A stretch of DNA of 64,000 nt from positions 310,001 to 374,000 of the forward strand of contig NZ_CP034891.1 of NCBI RefSeq assembly GCF_005083565.1, read 5' to 3'. This document shows, piece by piece, positions 20,279-30,957 of the stretch. The stretch's first letter is position 1. Each line of letters opens with the position of its first letter. Both the position numbers and the translations under genes were made by a program. The notes below the pieces were generated by a model. That model had not been told where the DNA came from, did no database searches, and saw only the letters and a list, made by a program, of their open reading frames with translations. The DNA is from Buchnera aphidicola (Acyrthosiphon lactucae) (lineage in GTDB: Bacteria > Pseudomonadota > Gammaproteobacteria > Enterobacterales > Enterobacteriaceae).

Positions 20279-21283
20279 ATGACTATTAAAGTAGGAATTA
20301 ATGGATTTGGTCGTATTGGACGTGTATTATTTCGACTTGCTCAAAAACGTTCGAATATTGAAATTATAGCTATAAATGATTTATTAACTCCTGAATATAT
20401 AGCTTACATGTTAAAATATGATTCTACACATGGTACTTTTAAAAAAAATATTGAAGTCAATAAGAATAATATTATTATTGATGGGAAAACAATTCGTATT
20501 ACTGCAATTAAAGATCCCGAACAATTAATGTGGCATGATTTATCAATTGATGTGGTAATTGAATCAACAGGTCTTTTTTTGACAAAGGAACAAGCTTATA
20601 AACATATTTTAGCTGGTGCAAAAAAAGTAGTCGTTACAGGTCCTTCTAAAGATAATATTCCTATGTTTGTAAGAGGTGCTAATTTTCATACATATAAAGG
20701 AGAAAAAATTGTATCAAATGCATCATGTACTACTAATTGTTTAGCTCCTTTATCTAAAGTAATAGATGATGAATTTGGTATTATTGAAGGCTTAATGACT
20801 ACTGTACATGCTAGTACAGCTACACAGAAAATTGTCGATGGAGCTTCTAGTAAAGATTGGAGAGGTGGTAGAGGAGCATTACAAAATATTATTCCATCTT
20901 CTACCGGCGCAGCTATTGCTGTAGGGAAAGTTCTACCAAATTTAAATGGAAAATTAACTGGTATTGCGTTTCGAGTACCAGTATCTAATATATCTGTAGT
21001 TGATTTAACAGTTCGTTATAAAAAATCTGCTACATATACTGAAATATGTCAGATAATCGAGCAATCTTCTCGAGAAAATATGAAGGGGATTTTAGGATAT
21101 ACTGAAGATGAAGTTGTTTCTACAGATTTTAATGGTGAAGAATTAACTTCTATTTTTGATGCTAAAGCAGGTTTATCTTTAAATAAAAATTTTGTTAAAT
21201 TGATTTCTTGGTATGATAATGAAACAGGTTATTCTAGTAAAGTTCTGGATTTAGTATCTTTAGTATCTGGAATACAAATATAA
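20279..21283 (+). CDS. gapA: Glyceraldehyde-3-phosphate dehydrogenase A
   Basis: Glycolytic NAD-dependent enzyme. It shows the dinucleotide fold [10 protein letters not shown], the catalytic cysteine in [13 protein letters not shown], the substrate-binding [11 protein letters not shown] and SSTGAA, and the C-terminal [10 protein letters not shown]. Length is 334, close to E. coli (331). The coding sequence is less A+T-rich at conserved positions than its neighbours, as expected of a highly expressed gene. A strong hairpin at 21395 ends the transcript. Confidence 0.98.
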   Translation: MTIKVGINGFGRIGRVLFRLAQKRSNIEIIAINDLLTPEYIAYMLKYDSTHGTFKKNIEVNKNNIIIDGKTIRITAIKDPEQLMWHDLSIDVVIESTGLFLTKEQAYKHILAGAKKVVVTGPSKDNIPMFVRGANFHTYKGEKIVSNASCTTNCLAPLSKVIDDEFGIIEGLMTTVHASTATQKIVDGASSKDWRGGRGALQNIIPSSTGAAIAVGKVLPNLNGKLTGIAFRVPVSNISVVDLTVRYKKSATYTEICQIIEQSSRENMKGILGYTEDEVVSTDFNGEELTSIFDAKAGLSLNKNFVKLISWYDNETGYSSKVLDLVSLVSGIQI

Positions 21284-21394
21284 AATATAATTATAGTAGT
21301 AATTTTTGAAAATATAAATATAATTTTTTATTTTTAAAGAATAGTATTTATACTGCAATTAAAAAAAATAGATATATTTTATTTTTTTACATAT

Positions 21395-21430
21395 AGCAGT
21401 ATTAAGTCTATACTTAATACTGCTTTTTAT
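21395..21430 (+). terminator. Rho-independent terminator after gapA
   Basis: Arms AGCAGTATTAAG (21395-21406) and CTTAATACTGCT (21413-21424) pair perfectly over 12 bp with a six-base loop, and TTTTAT follows on the plus strand. Confidence 0.85.
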
Positions 21431-21476
21431 ATTTTAAAAAATATTTTAGTTTTGTTTTTTAAAAAATTAATAGTCT

Positions 21477-21498
21477 TTCTTATTTAATTAAATAAGAA
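21477..21498. repeat. Perfect 22-base palindrome in gapA-fldA spacer
   Basis: TTCTTATTTAA and its exact complement TTAAATAAGAA meet without a loop. It lies 53 bases after the gapA hairpin. Symmetry is exact, but in A/T-only DNA this may be chance; no function is assigned. Confidence 0.4.
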
Positions 21499-21762
21499 CT
21501 CAAGAAACATTATATTATTTTTTTATATTGAATAAAAAATGGTATTTAATGATTAAATTTTTTTCAATATAATTTATATTGATAACTAATAAAAATTTTA
21601 TTTTTTAATTTTATTTAAATTCAATTTTATTATAAAAAAATTCTGTAAGACAGTTTAATAAAATAAAATTTGTATAATTATTAAATATTTTTAATTTTTT
21701 CTAATTATATAAATTTCAAAGTTTTTAAAAATATATAAATTTCAATAAAAATTATATTTTTT

Positions 21763-22284
21763 TTATATTTGATTTTGATTAAAATATGGAATAATTTTTT
21801 TAATCCATTTTTTTATTCTATCTTCAGTTTTTTCTGCTTGTCGATCTTCATCTAAAATCAATCCGACAAAATATTCTTTATTTAATAAAGCTTTAGATTG
21901 TTCAAAATTATATTCTTTTGTCGACCATTTTCCAATTATATTTGCTTTATTTTTTTTTAAAATATTATAAATTATACCTACTGCATCGCAAAAATATTCG
22001 CTATAATCTTCTTGATCACCACATCCAAATAATGCAACAGTTTTATTTGAAAAATTAATTTTTTTTAAATGTGGTAAAAAATCATCCCAATCACATTGGA
22101 CTTCACCATAGTACCAAGTTGGTACTCCTAATATTAAATAATTAAAATTTTCAATATCTTTCTGAGAGGAATTGCTAATATCATATAAAAAAGAAATATC
22201 ATTACCTATATATTTTTGAATTAATTTAGCTATCTTTTCTGTATTTCCAGTATCGCTTCCAAAGAAAATACCTATTTTGTTCAT
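21763..22284 (-). CDS. fldA: Flavodoxin 1
   Basis: Small FMN electron carrier, 173 residues against 176 in E. coli. The phosphate-binding loop [13 protein letters not shown] and the isoalloxazine-flanking loops [15 protein letters not shown] and [15 protein letters not shown] are intact. Likely electron donor for IspG and for radical-SAM enzymes such as BioB encoded in this window. It is divergent from phrB. Confidence 0.97.
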   Translation of the reverse strand: MNKIGIFFGSDTGNTEKIAKLIQKYIGNDISFLYDISNSSQKDIENFNYLILGVPTWYYGEVQCDWDDFLPHLKKINFSNKTVALFGCGDQEDYSEYFCDAVGIIYNILKKNKANIIGKWSTKEYNFEQSKALLNKEYFVGLILDEDRQAEKTEDRIKKWIKKIIPYFNQNQI

Positions 22285-22522
22285 TTTATTTCCTCTAATA
22301 AAATATATTTTTAATATAAATATTTCTAATTTATTTCTGTTTATATTTTACTTTTATAAAAAAATTTTTTTTTATAGATTTTATCTAAAAAATATTTTAA
22401 TTTAAAATTGTTGTTCGATTTTTTTTATCTATATTATTATAATATAATTATAAAATTTTTTATAAAAATGTAGTATATATTTATAAGTATTTTCCTAATT
22501 TAATATATTGAATATAAATAAC

Positions 22523-23956
22523 ATGAAAAAAAATTTGGTTTGGTTTCGTAATGATCTTCGTTTATATGATAATACAGCTTTACATGAAGCATGCAAATCT
22601 GATAAAGATAAAGTAATAGGTTTATTTATTGCAACTCCTAGAGAATCGAATAATCACTATATGTCTAAGAAAAAAATATCTTTTATTTATTATCATTTAG
22701 TTGATTTGCAAAAAGAATTATTAAAATTAAATATTGTTTTATATTATCATGAATCTATTGATTTTTTAAACTCTATAGAATATCTTGTTTTTTTTTGTGA
22801 AAAACATAAGATAAATAATTTATTTTATAATTATCAATATGAAATAAATGAACGCAATCGAGACTATTTAGTAAAAAAAAAATTATCTCAAAAAGGACTC
22901 TATGTAAAAGGTTTTCATGACAAAATTTTATTTTCTAATAAAAAAATTAGAAATAAAAAAAATGAAACATATAAAGTTTTTACTTTTTTTAAAAAAAAAA
23001 TTATACAAAATTTATATAGCAATATACCAAAATGTTTTCCTATCCCTTTAAAAAGAAAACCCGATAGAGATACCCTTTTTATTCCAATTTCTTTTAAAAA
23101 AACAAATGCATACTTCAATAAAAATATTTTTCCAATTGGCGAAAAAAATGCTATTAATCGTTTAAAAAATTTTTGTATACATAAAATTAATGATTATCCA
23201 TTGAAAAGAAATTTTCCTTTTTTAGATGGTACCAGTATGTTGTCTCCATATTTATCTGCAGGAATAATATCAACTAGAAGCTGTCTTATGATGATTTTAG
23301 AAACAAAAAATAATTTTTCATCAGATGTTATTCTTACTTCTTCCTGGTTTAATCAAATATTATGGCGTGAATTTTACTACCATTTATTAATTGAATTTCC
23401 AAAAATTAGTAGATCTGAACCATTAGTGACATGGGAAAAAGAAATTAATTGGAAAAAAAATATACAACATTTTAACGCTTGGAAAGAAGGAAGAACAGGT
23501 TTCCCTATAATAGATGCTGGTATGAGACAACTAAATGAATTAGGCTGGATGCATAATAGATTAAGAATGATTACATCAAGTTTTTTAGTAAAAAATCTTT
23601 TCATTAATTGGAGGAAAGGTGAAAAATATTTTATATCTCATTTAATTGATGGAGATATAGCACTTAATAGTGGAGGATGGCAATGGTCAGCATCAGTAGG
23701 ATGTGATGCTGTCCCCTATATAAGAATTTTTAATCCATTAAATCAATCAAAAATTTTTGATAAATCAGGTTCTTTTATAAAAAAATTTATTCCGGAATTA
23801 AAAAATGTACCTAATAATGATATCCATCAACCACATGAATGGGCGAATAAACAAAATTTTAAATTAGACTATCCTAGTCCTATTATCAATTATAATGACA
23901 GTAGAAAAAAATCTTTGTTACTGTTTAATCAGGCACGATTAAAATTTAAAAAATAG
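22523..23956 (+). CDS. phrB: Deoxyribodipyrimidine photolyase
   Basis: Blue-light enzyme that splits cyclobutane pyrimidine dimers. It has the N-terminal antenna domain (LVWFRNDLRLYDN), then the FAD domain with WREFYYHLL, GRTGFPIIDAGMRQL, GWMHNRLRMI and the FAD site SGGWQWSASVGCDAVPY. The tryptophans of the electron-transfer chain are present. The ATG at 22523 gives 477 residues (E. coli 472); a TTG at 22508 would add five. A ten-A run at 22991-23000 is in frame. The next gene starts 11 bases after the stop. Confidence 0.95.
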   Translation: MKKNLVWFRNDLRLYDNTALHEACKSDKDKVIGLFIATPRESNNHYMSKKKISFIYYHLVDLQKELLKLNIVLYYHESIDFLNSIEYLVFFCEKHKINNLFYNYQYEINERNRDYLVKKKLSQKGLYVKGFHDKILFSNKKIRNKKNETYKVFTFFKKKIIQNLYSNIPKCFPIPLKRKPDRDTLFIPISFKKTNAYFNKNIFPIGEKNAINRLKNFCIHKINDYPLKRNFPFLDGTSMLSPYLSAGIISTRSCLMMILETKNNFSSDVILTSSWFNQILWREFYYHLLIEFPKISRSEPLVTWEKEINWKKNIQHFNAWKEGRTGFPIIDAGMRQLNELGWMHNRLRMITSSFLVKNLFINWRKGEKYFISHLIDGDIALNSGGWQWSASVGCDAVPYIRIFNPLNQSKIFDKSGSFIKKFIPELKNVPNNDIHQPHEWANKQNFKLDYPSPIINYNDSRKKSLLLFNQARLKFKK

Positions 23957-23967
23957 GTTTAAAATTT

Positions 23968-24711
23968 ATGAATAATTTTTCTTTAGAAAATATTATCAAT
24001 AAAAAATTATTATCTGATCAATGTAAGGATATAGTTCCTAATGGTTTACAAATCGAAGGAACAGAAATAGTAAAAAAAATTATTACAGGAGTTACTGCGT
24101 GTCAAGCTTTATTAGATAAAACATTGTTTTATAATGCTGATACTATAATTGTTCATCATGGTTATTTTTGGAAAAATGAATCAAGATACATACATAATAT
24201 GCAAAGAAAACGATTAAAAACTATACTTACTCATAATATTAACTTATACAGTTGGCATTTGCCTTTAGATATTCATCCAGAATTAGGAAATAACGCACAA
24301 ATAGCTAAAAAATTAAATATTTGTATTCAGGGCAATATTTTACCTTGTGTTTTTTGGGGAATTATAAAAAATAAAATAACAGGTTTTGAATTTGCAAAGG
24401 AAATAGAAAAAAAGTTCAAAAGATATCCTATACATTTATATGAAAATGCTCCATTGTACATTAATCGTATTGCTTGGTGTAGTGGTAGAGGACAAGGTTT
24501 TATTAAACAAGCATGTAAATTTGGAATCGATGCTTTTTTAACAGGTGAAATTTCAGAAGAAACTACTCATATTGCTAAAGAGTTAGGTATTCATTTTTTT
24601 TCTTTAGGACATCATGCGACTGAAAAAGATGGTGTTAAATCTTTAGGTAAATGGTTGCATAGAAAATATAATTTATGTGTTGATTTTATTGATATTTATA
24701 ATCCTGCATAA
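23968..24711 (+). CDS. ybgI: NIF3 / DUF34 family metal-binding protein (YbgI)
   Basis: 247 residues, exactly the length of E. coli YbgI. The family forms a ring-shaped hexamer with two metal ions per subunit; a GTP cyclohydrolase-like or metal-insertion role has been proposed but the function is not settled. All ligands are visible: the His pair in IVHHGYFWK, HLPLDIHPELGNN, and GHHATEKDG near the C terminus. It follows phrB at 11 bases, as phr and ybgI are linked in E. coli, with ybgH lost. E. coli gltA and sdhCDAB, which would lie between it and sucA, are gone. Confidence 0.93.
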   Translation: MNNFSLENIINKKLLSDQCKDIVPNGLQIEGTEIVKKIITGVTACQALLDKTLFYNADTIIVHHGYFWKNESRYIHNMQRKRLKTILTHNINLYSWHLPLDIHPELGNNAQIAKKLNICIQGNILPCVFWGIIKNKITGFEFAKEIEKKFKRYPIHLYENAPLYINRIAWCSGRGQGFIKQACKFGIDAFLTGEISEETTHIAKELGIHFFSLGHHATEKDGVKSLGKWLHRKYNLCVDFIDIYNPA

Positions 24712-24876
24712 TGTTATTAAATAAAATTTAAATTATTTTAAATTTTTATTTTTTTAAATAAATTTAATATCTTTCTTATTATATAATGAGAAATATATTT
24801 ATACATTTTTATAAATATTTTTTTTAATTTAAAATATTTATAAAATTTAATGTAATAACTTCTTTAAAAGAAAATT

Positions 24877-27618
24877 ATGGATAAAAATAAAAAAAAATTT
24901 TGGTTAGATTCTTCTTGGCTATCTAGAGAAAATCAAGATTATATAGAAAAAATATATAAAAATTTTCTAATAGATACTCAATCTGTAGATGCCACATGGC
25001 ATGAAGCATTTTTAGAACTTTCTAAGGAACAAAAAAATATTTTCAATACAAATGATACAAAAGTTAATACATATTTACTTATTAATAAAATTAATCATAT
25101 TATTAATTCATTTCGTATACAAGGTTATAAAAGATCTTCAATTGATCCGCTTCAATTAAGCAAACAAAAAAAAATTACAGATTTAGATATTTTATCTTAT
25201 AATTTTACACAAGAAGAAATAAAAAAAAACGTTAAAATAAATTTTAAAAATTGTTCTAATTTTAAAACTAATATTATAAGTTTACATAAAATATTATCTA
25301 AAAAATACTGTGGTTCTATTGGTTTTGAATATATGTATATAGATAATATATCCGAAAAAAAATGGATTACAAATTATATAGAATCTTTTTTTGATGAAAA
25401 TTTATTTACAGAAAAGGAAAAAATACATTTTTTAAAAGAAATAACTTATGCTGAAACTTTAGAAAAATACATTGGAAAGAAGTTTCCTGGAGCAAAGCGT
25501 TTTTCTCTAGAAGGAGCAGAAACATTAATTCCTATTCTGCATGAAGTAATAAGGTTTTCTAAAAAAAATAACATATCTGAAATAATATTAGGGATGCCTC
25601 ATAGAGGAAGATTAAATGTACTTGTTAATATTTTAAATAAAAGTCCAAAAATTTTATTTGATGAGTTTTCTGGTTCAAATCTATTTCAAAAAATAAGCGG
25701 TGATGTTAAATATCATATGGGAGGTATTTCAGAAATAAAAAATGAAAAAAAAATAATGTTTAATTTAGCATACAATCCATCTCATTTAGAAATAATTAAT
25801 CCTGTTATTGCAGGAATAGCTCGATCCTATATTGATGAAATGAAAAAAATCGATAGTGAAATATTACCTATTAGTATTCATGGAGATGCTTCTGTCATTG
25901 GACAGGGAGTAGTCCAAGAAACATTAAATATGTCTCAAACAGAAGGTTATAAAATAGGAGGAACTGTTCATATAGTTATTAATAATCAAATTGGATTTAC
26001 TACTTCTAATCCAAAAAGTCTTCGTTCTAGTCAATACTGTACTGATATTGCTAAAATAATTCAAGCACCTATATTTCATGTTAATGCAGATGATGTAGAA
26101 GCGTGTATTTTTACTATTCAACTAGCTCTGTATTTTAAAAAAAAGTTCAAAAAAGATGTTTTTATAGATTTAGTTTGTTATAGACGTAACGGACATAATG
26201 AAGTAGACGAACCATCTGTTACACAACCTATAATGTATTCTAAGATAAAAAATCATCCTACTGTAAGAAAAATATATTCTGACTTACTAATATCTAAAAA
26301 AATAATTACATTTGAAAAAAACCAAGAAATTATAAATCAATATTTTGCTAAATTACAAAAAGGTCAATATATTTTTTCAAGATCTAAAAAAATAAATTTT
26401 CAAGATCACAATCTTGAAGAAGAAAAAAATATAAAAACAATAAATAAAAATATAAATTTTTCTAATTTACAAAAATTAGCTTATGTAATTAACGATATTC
26501 CTAATTCAGTTAAAATGCATCATCGAGTTAAAAAAATTTATAATGAAAGATTGGAAATGGCTCAAAAATCAAAATTATTTGATTGGGGTGCAGCTGAAAC
26601 ATTAGCTTATGCAACAATCATTCAAGAAGGAATTTCTTGTCGTATTTCTGGAGAAGATGTTAGTAGAGGTACTTTTTTCCATCGCCATGCTTTTATTCAT
26701 AATCAAAATGATGGTTCTATTTATGTTCCATTAAATCATATTAGTAAAAAACAAGGTAGATTTGAAATCTGGGATTCTGTGTTATCAGAAGAAGCAGTTT
26801 TAGCATTTGAATATGGATATTCTTTATTTCCATCTAATAAACTTAATATTTGGGAAGCTCAATTTGGAGATTTTATTAATGGAGCTCAAGTAGTTATTGA
26901 TCAATTCATAAGCTCTGGTGAAAAAAAATGGAATCAAAAATCTAATTTAGTTCTTTTCCTACCTCATGGTTATGAGGGACAAGGGCCTGAACATTCGTCT
27001 TCTAGAATTGAACGATTTCTTCAACTTTGTTCAGAAAAAAATATGCAAGTATGTATACCTACTATGTCATCGCAAATATTCCATATTTTACGACGCCAAA
27101 TATTTGATAAAATTTATAAACCATTGATTATTTTCACTCCAAAATCTCTATTAAGAAATTCTATGGCCAGTTCTTCTTTAAATACTCTTATAAATGGAAA
27201 ATTCCAGAAAGTCATAGATGAAATAGATAATATTAACAAAAAAGAAAAACGTATTATATTTTGTTCTGGAAAAGTATATTATGATTTATTAAAACATCGT
27301 CGTGAAAAAAAAATTACTTCTGTTCTTTTAATTCGTATTGAACAATTATATCCCTTTCCTAAAACTGAAATATTTAAAATATTTAAAAATTATTCTTATA
27401 TAAAAGATTATATATGGTGTCAAGAAGAACCCTATAATCAAGGTGCATGGCTTTATGTTAAAGATTATCTAAATGATATGTTACCATCAGATACTTCATT
27501 AAAATATATTGGTCGTAAATCTTCAGCTTCACCTGCAGTTGGTTATATTTCTATTCATAAAAAACAACAAGAAAAAATTATTCACAATGCATTAAATATT
27601 AATTCAATAATAGGATAA
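24877..27618 (+). CDS. sucA: 2-oxoglutarate dehydrogenase E1
   Basis: Thiamine-diphosphate-dependent decarboxylase of the 2-oxoglutarate dehydrogenase complex, 913 residues against 933. Clear motifs are [36 protein letters not shown], the ThDP loop [27 protein letters not shown] and [13 protein letters not shown]. The missing residues are spread over the N-terminal third. It is followed after three bases by sucB, whose ribosome binding site overlaps the sucA end. The E3 subunit (Lpd) is not in this window. Confidence 0.97.
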   Translation: MDKNKKKFWLDSSWLSRENQDYIEKIYKNFLIDTQSVDATWHEAFLELSKEQKNIFNTNDTKVNTYLLINKINHIINSFRIQGYKRSSIDPLQLSKQKKITDLDILSYNFTQEEIKKNVKINFKNCSNFKTNIISLHKILSKKYCGSIGFEYMYIDNISEKKWITNYIESFFDENLFTEKEKIHFLKEITYAETLEKYIGKKFPGAKRFSLEGAETLIPILHEVIRFSKKNNISEIILGMPHRGRLNVLVNILNKSPKILFDEFSGSNLFQKISGDVKYHMGGISEIKNEKKIMFNLAYNPSHLEIINPVIAGIARSYIDEMKKIDSEILPISIHGDASVIGQGVVQETLNMSQTEGYKIGGTVHIVINNQIGFTTSNPKSLRSSQYCTDIAKIIQAPIFHVNADDVEACIFTIQLALYFKKKFKKDVFIDLVCYRRNGHNEVDEPSVTQPIMYSKIKNHPTVRKIYSDLLISKKIITFEKNQEIINQYFAKLQKGQYIFSRSKKINFQDHNLEEEKNIKTINKNINFSNLQKLAYVINDIPNSVKMHHRVKKIYNERLEMAQKSKLFDWGAAETLAYATIIQEGISCRISGEDVSRGTFFHRHAFIHNQNDGSIYVPLNHISKKQGRFEIWDSVLSEEAVLAFEYGYSLFPSNKLNIWEAQFGDFINGAQVVIDQFISSGEKKWNQKSNLVLFLPHGYEGQGPEHSSSRIERFLQLCSEKNMQVCIPTMSSQIFHILRRQIFDKIYKPLIIFTPKSLLRNSMASSSLNTLINGKFQKVIDEIDNINKKEKRIIFCSGKVYYDLLKHRREKKITSVLLIRIEQLYPFPKTEIFKIFKNYSYIKDYIWCQEEPYNQGAWLYVKDYLNDMLPSDTSLKYIGRKSSASPAVGYISIHKKQQEKIIHNALNINSIIG

Positions 27619-27621
27619 GGA

Positions 27622-28869
27622 ATGAAAAAAATAAATCTTCTTGTTCCAGATTTACCGGAATCTATTAGTGATGCAACAGTTGTAAAATGGCATAAAAAAA
27701 TAGGAGATAAAGTTAATTGTGATGATAATATAGTTGATATTGAAACAGATAAAGTTATGTTAGAAGTATCTTCTCCATGTGATGGTATATTAAGACTAAT
27801 TATAGAAGAAGAAGGTAAAATAGTTAAATCTCAACAAATACTTGGTGAAATAGATAAATTAGATATGATTCAAAATGATTTATCTAGTAACAATATTAAA
27901 GAAAAAGAAAAAAAAGTATCAAATACAAAAAAACACTCTATCACTCAAGAAAAAAAAATAGAATATTCTTTACAAAATAATATAGAGTATCTTACGCCAT
28001 CTGTAAGACGATTAATTAATATTAATCAGAATTCTTTAAAAAAAATAATAGAAAAAAATAATAAAGTTAATTTAGAAAATATTATAAAAACAGAAGAAAA
28101 AAAAATAAATAAAAGCATATTAAGTCAAAGTTCTGTAGATATCAGCGAAAAACATGAAAAAGAAAATGAAAAATTTGAAAAAAGAGTAAAAATGACTCGA
28201 TTGCGTCAAAGAATCGCAGAGCGATTACTAGAAAGTAAAAACAATACAGCCATGCTTACAACTTTTAATGAAGTCAATATGAAGCCAATAATGCTTTTAC
28301 GTGAAAAATATGGCGAAGACTTTAAAAAAAAACATGGTGTTAAAATTGGATTTATGTCTTTTTTTGTAAAAGCAGTGGTTCAAGGTTTGAAAAACTTTCC
28401 AGAAATCAATGCTTATATAGATAAAACAGATATAGTTTTTTATAATAATTTTGACATAAGTATTGCTATTTCAACACCGAGAGGATTAATAACACCTGTA
28501 TTAAAAAATACTGATAAAATGACAATGTCACAAATAGAAAAAAAAATAAAAGAATTTTCTATTAAGGGATTTCAAAATAAAATTAATATTAAGGAATTAA
28601 TAGGTGGAAATTTTACCATTACCAATGGTGGTGTTTTTGGTTCATTGATGTCTACACCTATTATTAATCCTCCACAAACAGCTATATTAGGTATGCATAT
28701 GATTCAAGAACGTCCAGTAGCTCTTAATGGAAAAGTTGAAATTCTTCCTATGATGTACATAGCATTATCTTATGATCATCGTTTAATCGATGGAAAAGAA
28801 TCTGTAGGTTTTTTAGTAAATATAAAAAATATATTAGAAGATTTTACTCGTATTTTAATTGATATTTAA
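27622..28869 (+). CDS. sucB: 2-oxoglutarate dehydrogenase E2 (succinyltransferase)
   Basis: Dihydrolipoyl succinyltransferase. The lipoyl domain carries Lys44 in [10 protein letters not shown] Lys- and Asn-rich linker and a peripheral-subunit-binding segment ([13 protein letters not shown]) follow, then the catalytic domain with [23 protein letters not shown] and the active-site [11 protein letters not shown] (His386, Asp390). Length is 415 against 405. AAGGA lies just before the ATG. A terminator hairpin at 28901 ends the unit where E. coli has sucC and sucD. Confidence 0.97.
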   Translation: MKKINLLVPDLPESISDATVVKWHKKIGDKVNCDDNIVDIETDKVMLEVSSPCDGILRLIIEEEGKIVKSQQILGEIDKLDMIQNDLSSNNIKEKEKKVSNTKKHSITQEKKIEYSLQNNIEYLTPSVRRLININQNSLKKIIEKNNKVNLENIIKTEEKKINKSILSQSSVDISEKHEKENEKFEKRVKMTRLRQRIAERLLESKNNTAMLTTFNEVNMKPIMLLREKYGEDFKKKHGVKIGFMSFFVKAVVQGLKNFPEINAYIDKTDIVFYNNFDISIAISTPRGLITPVLKNTDKMTMSQIEKKIKEFSIKGFQNKINIKELIGGNFTITNGGVFGSLMSTPIINPPQTAILGMHMIQERPVALNGKVEILPMMYIALSYDHRLIDGKESVGFLVNIKNILEDFTRILIDI

Positions 28870-28900
28870 GATTATTTCTATAATTTAATATTTTATACTT

Positions 28901-28946
28901 TAAAAGTACAGTAGTTATATTATTCATAAACTGTACTTTTATTTTA
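28901..28946 (+). terminator. Rho-independent terminator after sucAB
   Basis: TAAAAGTACAGT (28901-28912) pairs perfectly with ACTGTACTTTTA (28930-28941), 12 bp with a 17-base loop, and TTTTA follows. Confidence 0.75.
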
Positions 28947-29042
28947 TGATTTACAATAAAAAAATTTTATATAAAAAAAATTAATAATAAAAAATATACG
29001 CTTATATTTTTTTCTATAAATACAGAATAATAAGAGAATAAA

Positions 29043-29738
29043 TTGAAAAATAATAAAGTAGTCTTAATAAGACATGGTCAAAGTGAATGGAATGAATTAA
29101 ATAAATTTACTGGATGGTATGATGCTGAATTATCTAAAAAAGGGAAAGATGAAGCAAAATCTGCTGCTATGTTATTAAAAAAAGAAAAATTTTTTTTTGA
29201 TTATGCACATACATCTGTATTAAAAAGAGCTATTCATACTTTACAACATATTTTAGACGAATTAAACCAAACTTGGTTATCAGTTAAAAAATCTTGGCGT
29301 TTAAATGAAAGACATTATGGTGCATTAGAGGGATTGAATAAAGATGAAGTTGTTCAAAAATATGGACAAAAACAAGTGATGTTATGGAGAAGAAGTTTTA
29401 ATATTATCCCGCCTCAAATTAAAATAGAAGACAAACGTTTTCCAGGAAATGATATACGATATTCACATCTTGATATTAATACTATTCCTCTAGGAGAGAG
29501 CTTAGAAATAACTGCAAAACGAGTGATACCTTATTGGCATAAAATTCTTTATCCTCAATTAAAAAGTAATAAAAGAATACTTATTGTAGCTCATGGGAAT
29601 TCTTTACGTGCTTTAATACAATATTTAAATAAAATAGATAATAAAAAAATTTTAGAATTAAATATTCCTACTGCAACACCTATTATTTTAGATTTCGATA
29701 AAGAGATTAATCCACTTAAGTGGTATTATTTGAAATAA
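29043..29738 (+). CDS. gpmA: 2,3-bisphosphoglycerate-dependent phosphoglycerate mutase
   Basis: Glycolytic enzyme that moves phosphate between the 3 and 2 positions of glycerate. The phospho-acceptor His11 is in [10 protein letters not shown], and [14 protein letters not shown] and [11 protein letters not shown] complete the site. The start is TTG at 29043; no ATG gives the conserved N terminus, and AAGAG six bases upstream supports it. At 231 residues it lacks the last 19 or so residues of E. coli GpmA (250), a flexible tail. Confidence 0.96.
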   Translation: MKNNKVVLIRHGQSEWNELNKFTGWYDAELSKKGKDEAKSAAMLLKKEKFFFDYAHTSVLKRAIHTLQHILDELNQTWLSVKKSWRLNERHYGALEGLNKDEVVQKYGQKQVMLWRRSFNIIPPQIKIEDKRFPGNDIRYSHLDINTIPLGESLEITAKRVIPYWHKILYPQLKSNKRILIVAHGNSLRALIQYLNKIDNKKILELNIPTATPIILDFDKEINPLKWYYLK

Positions 29739-29816
29739 TTTTATTAAAAAAATTATTTTTTTTTATATTTTTAAAAACTTTAATAATAAATTAATCTAAT
29801 TATATTTAGAATTATA

Positions 29817-29844
29817 TTGATACGAAGTAGCATAAATATATTTT
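29817..29844 (+). promoter_or_regulatory. Candidate sigma-70 promoter before pfkA
   Basis: TTGATA (29817-29822) and TATTTT (29839-29844) are spaced by 16 bases, about 90 bases before the pfkA start. The match is fair but A/T-rich DNA gives such pairs easily. Confidence 0.3.
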
Positions 29845-29930
29845 TAAAAACATAAGACTTAATAGATTTTTTTAAAATATTGTTTTAAAAAAATAAAAAA
29901 ACTTTATCGAGTTAAAAATAAGAGGTTCTA

Positions 29931-30893
29931 ATGATTAAAAAAATTGGAGTCTTAACTAGTGGTGGAGATGCTCCAGGGATGAATGCTGCAATTAGAGGAG
30001 TTGTTAGAACAGCGCTTAGTGAAAAATTAGAAGTATTTGGAATTTATGATGGATATTTAGGTTTATATGAAAACCGTATGGTAAATCTTGATAGATATAG
30101 TGTATCTGATATGATCAATAGAGGTGGTACATTTTTAGGATCAGCTAGATTTTCTAGTTTTCATCAAGATGAAATACGTTCTATTGCAGTACAAAATTTA
30201 AAAAAAAGAAATATAGATGCTCTCGTTGTTATTGGAGGTGATGGATCTTATATTGGAGCTCAAAAATTAACAGAAATGGGCATTTCATGTATTAGCATTC
30301 CAGGTACTATAGATAATGATGTTTCAGGAACTGATTATACAATTGGTTATTTTACAGCTTTACAAACGGTTGTTGAAGCTATTGATCGATTACGCGATAC
30401 CTCTTCTTCTCACCAACGTATTTCTATCGTAGAAGTAATGGGAAGATATTGTGGAGATTTAACATTAGCTGCAGCGATCGCTGGTGGATGTGAATTTATT
30501 GTATTACCAGAAATTGACTATAAACAAGAAGAATTAGTTATTGAGATTCAAGCAGGTATTGCTAAAGGGAAAAAACACGCTATTGTTGCAATAACAGAAT
30601 ATATTTGTGATGTAGAAAAATTAGCAAAATATATTGAAAAAAAAACAAATCGAGAAACTAGAGCTACAATCCTTGGTCATATTCAAAGAGGTGGTGCTCC
30701 TGTAGTATATGATCGTATATTAGCTTCAAGAATGGGTGCGTATTCAGTTGAATTATTAATAAAAGGTTATAAAGGTAAATGCGTTGGAATACAAAATGAA
30801 AAAATGGTTTTTAATGATATAAAAAATGCACTAAAAAATATGAAACGTACTTTTAAAAAAGATTGGTTAATTACTGCTAAAAAGTTATATTAA
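29931..30893 (+). CDS. pfkA: 6-phosphofructokinase I
   Basis: Allosteric ATP-dependent phosphofructokinase of 320 residues, the same as E. coli PfkA. It has the ATP site [18 protein letters not shown], the catalytic Asp in [31 protein letters not shown] and the fructose-6-phosphate site [12 protein letters not shown] seven bases before the ATG is a good ribosome binding site. A G+C-rich terminator follows immediately. Confidence 0.98.
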   Translation: MIKKIGVLTSGGDAPGMNAAIRGVVRTALSEKLEVFGIYDGYLGLYENRMVNLDRYSVSDMINRGGTFLGSARFSSFHQDEIRSIAVQNLKKRNIDALVVIGGDGSYIGAQKLTEMGISCISIPGTIDNDVSGTDYTIGYFTALQTVVEAIDRLRDTSSSHQRISIVEVMGRYCGDLTLAAAIAGGCEFIVLPEIDYKQEELVIEIQAGIAKGKKHAIVAITEYICDVEKLAKYIEKKTNRETRATILGHIQRGGAPVVYDRILASRMGAYSVELLIKGYKGKCVGIQNEKMVFNDIKNALKNMKRTFKKDWLITAKKLY

Positions 30894-30897
30894 TATA

Positions 30898-30932
30898 AAA
30901 TTAGTGCCGGTTTTACCGGCGCTCTAATTTTT
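30898..30932 (+). terminator. Rho-independent terminator after pfkA
   Basis: AAATTAG.TGCCGGT pairs with ACCGGCG.CTAATTT around a three-base loop, and the T run continues to 30932. The GCCGG/CCGGC core is unusually rich in G+C for this DNA. Confidence 0.85.
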
Positions 30933-30957
30933 AAATAAAGTAATATAGGCTTTAAAA

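Larger units (their letters stand above)
21284..21762. other. Spacer between convergent gapA and fldA
   Basis: 479 bases with no gene. It holds a perfect terminator-like hairpin (21395-21424) and a perfect 22-base palindrome at 21477-21498. The rest is low-complexity A/T sequence. Confidence 0.7.
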
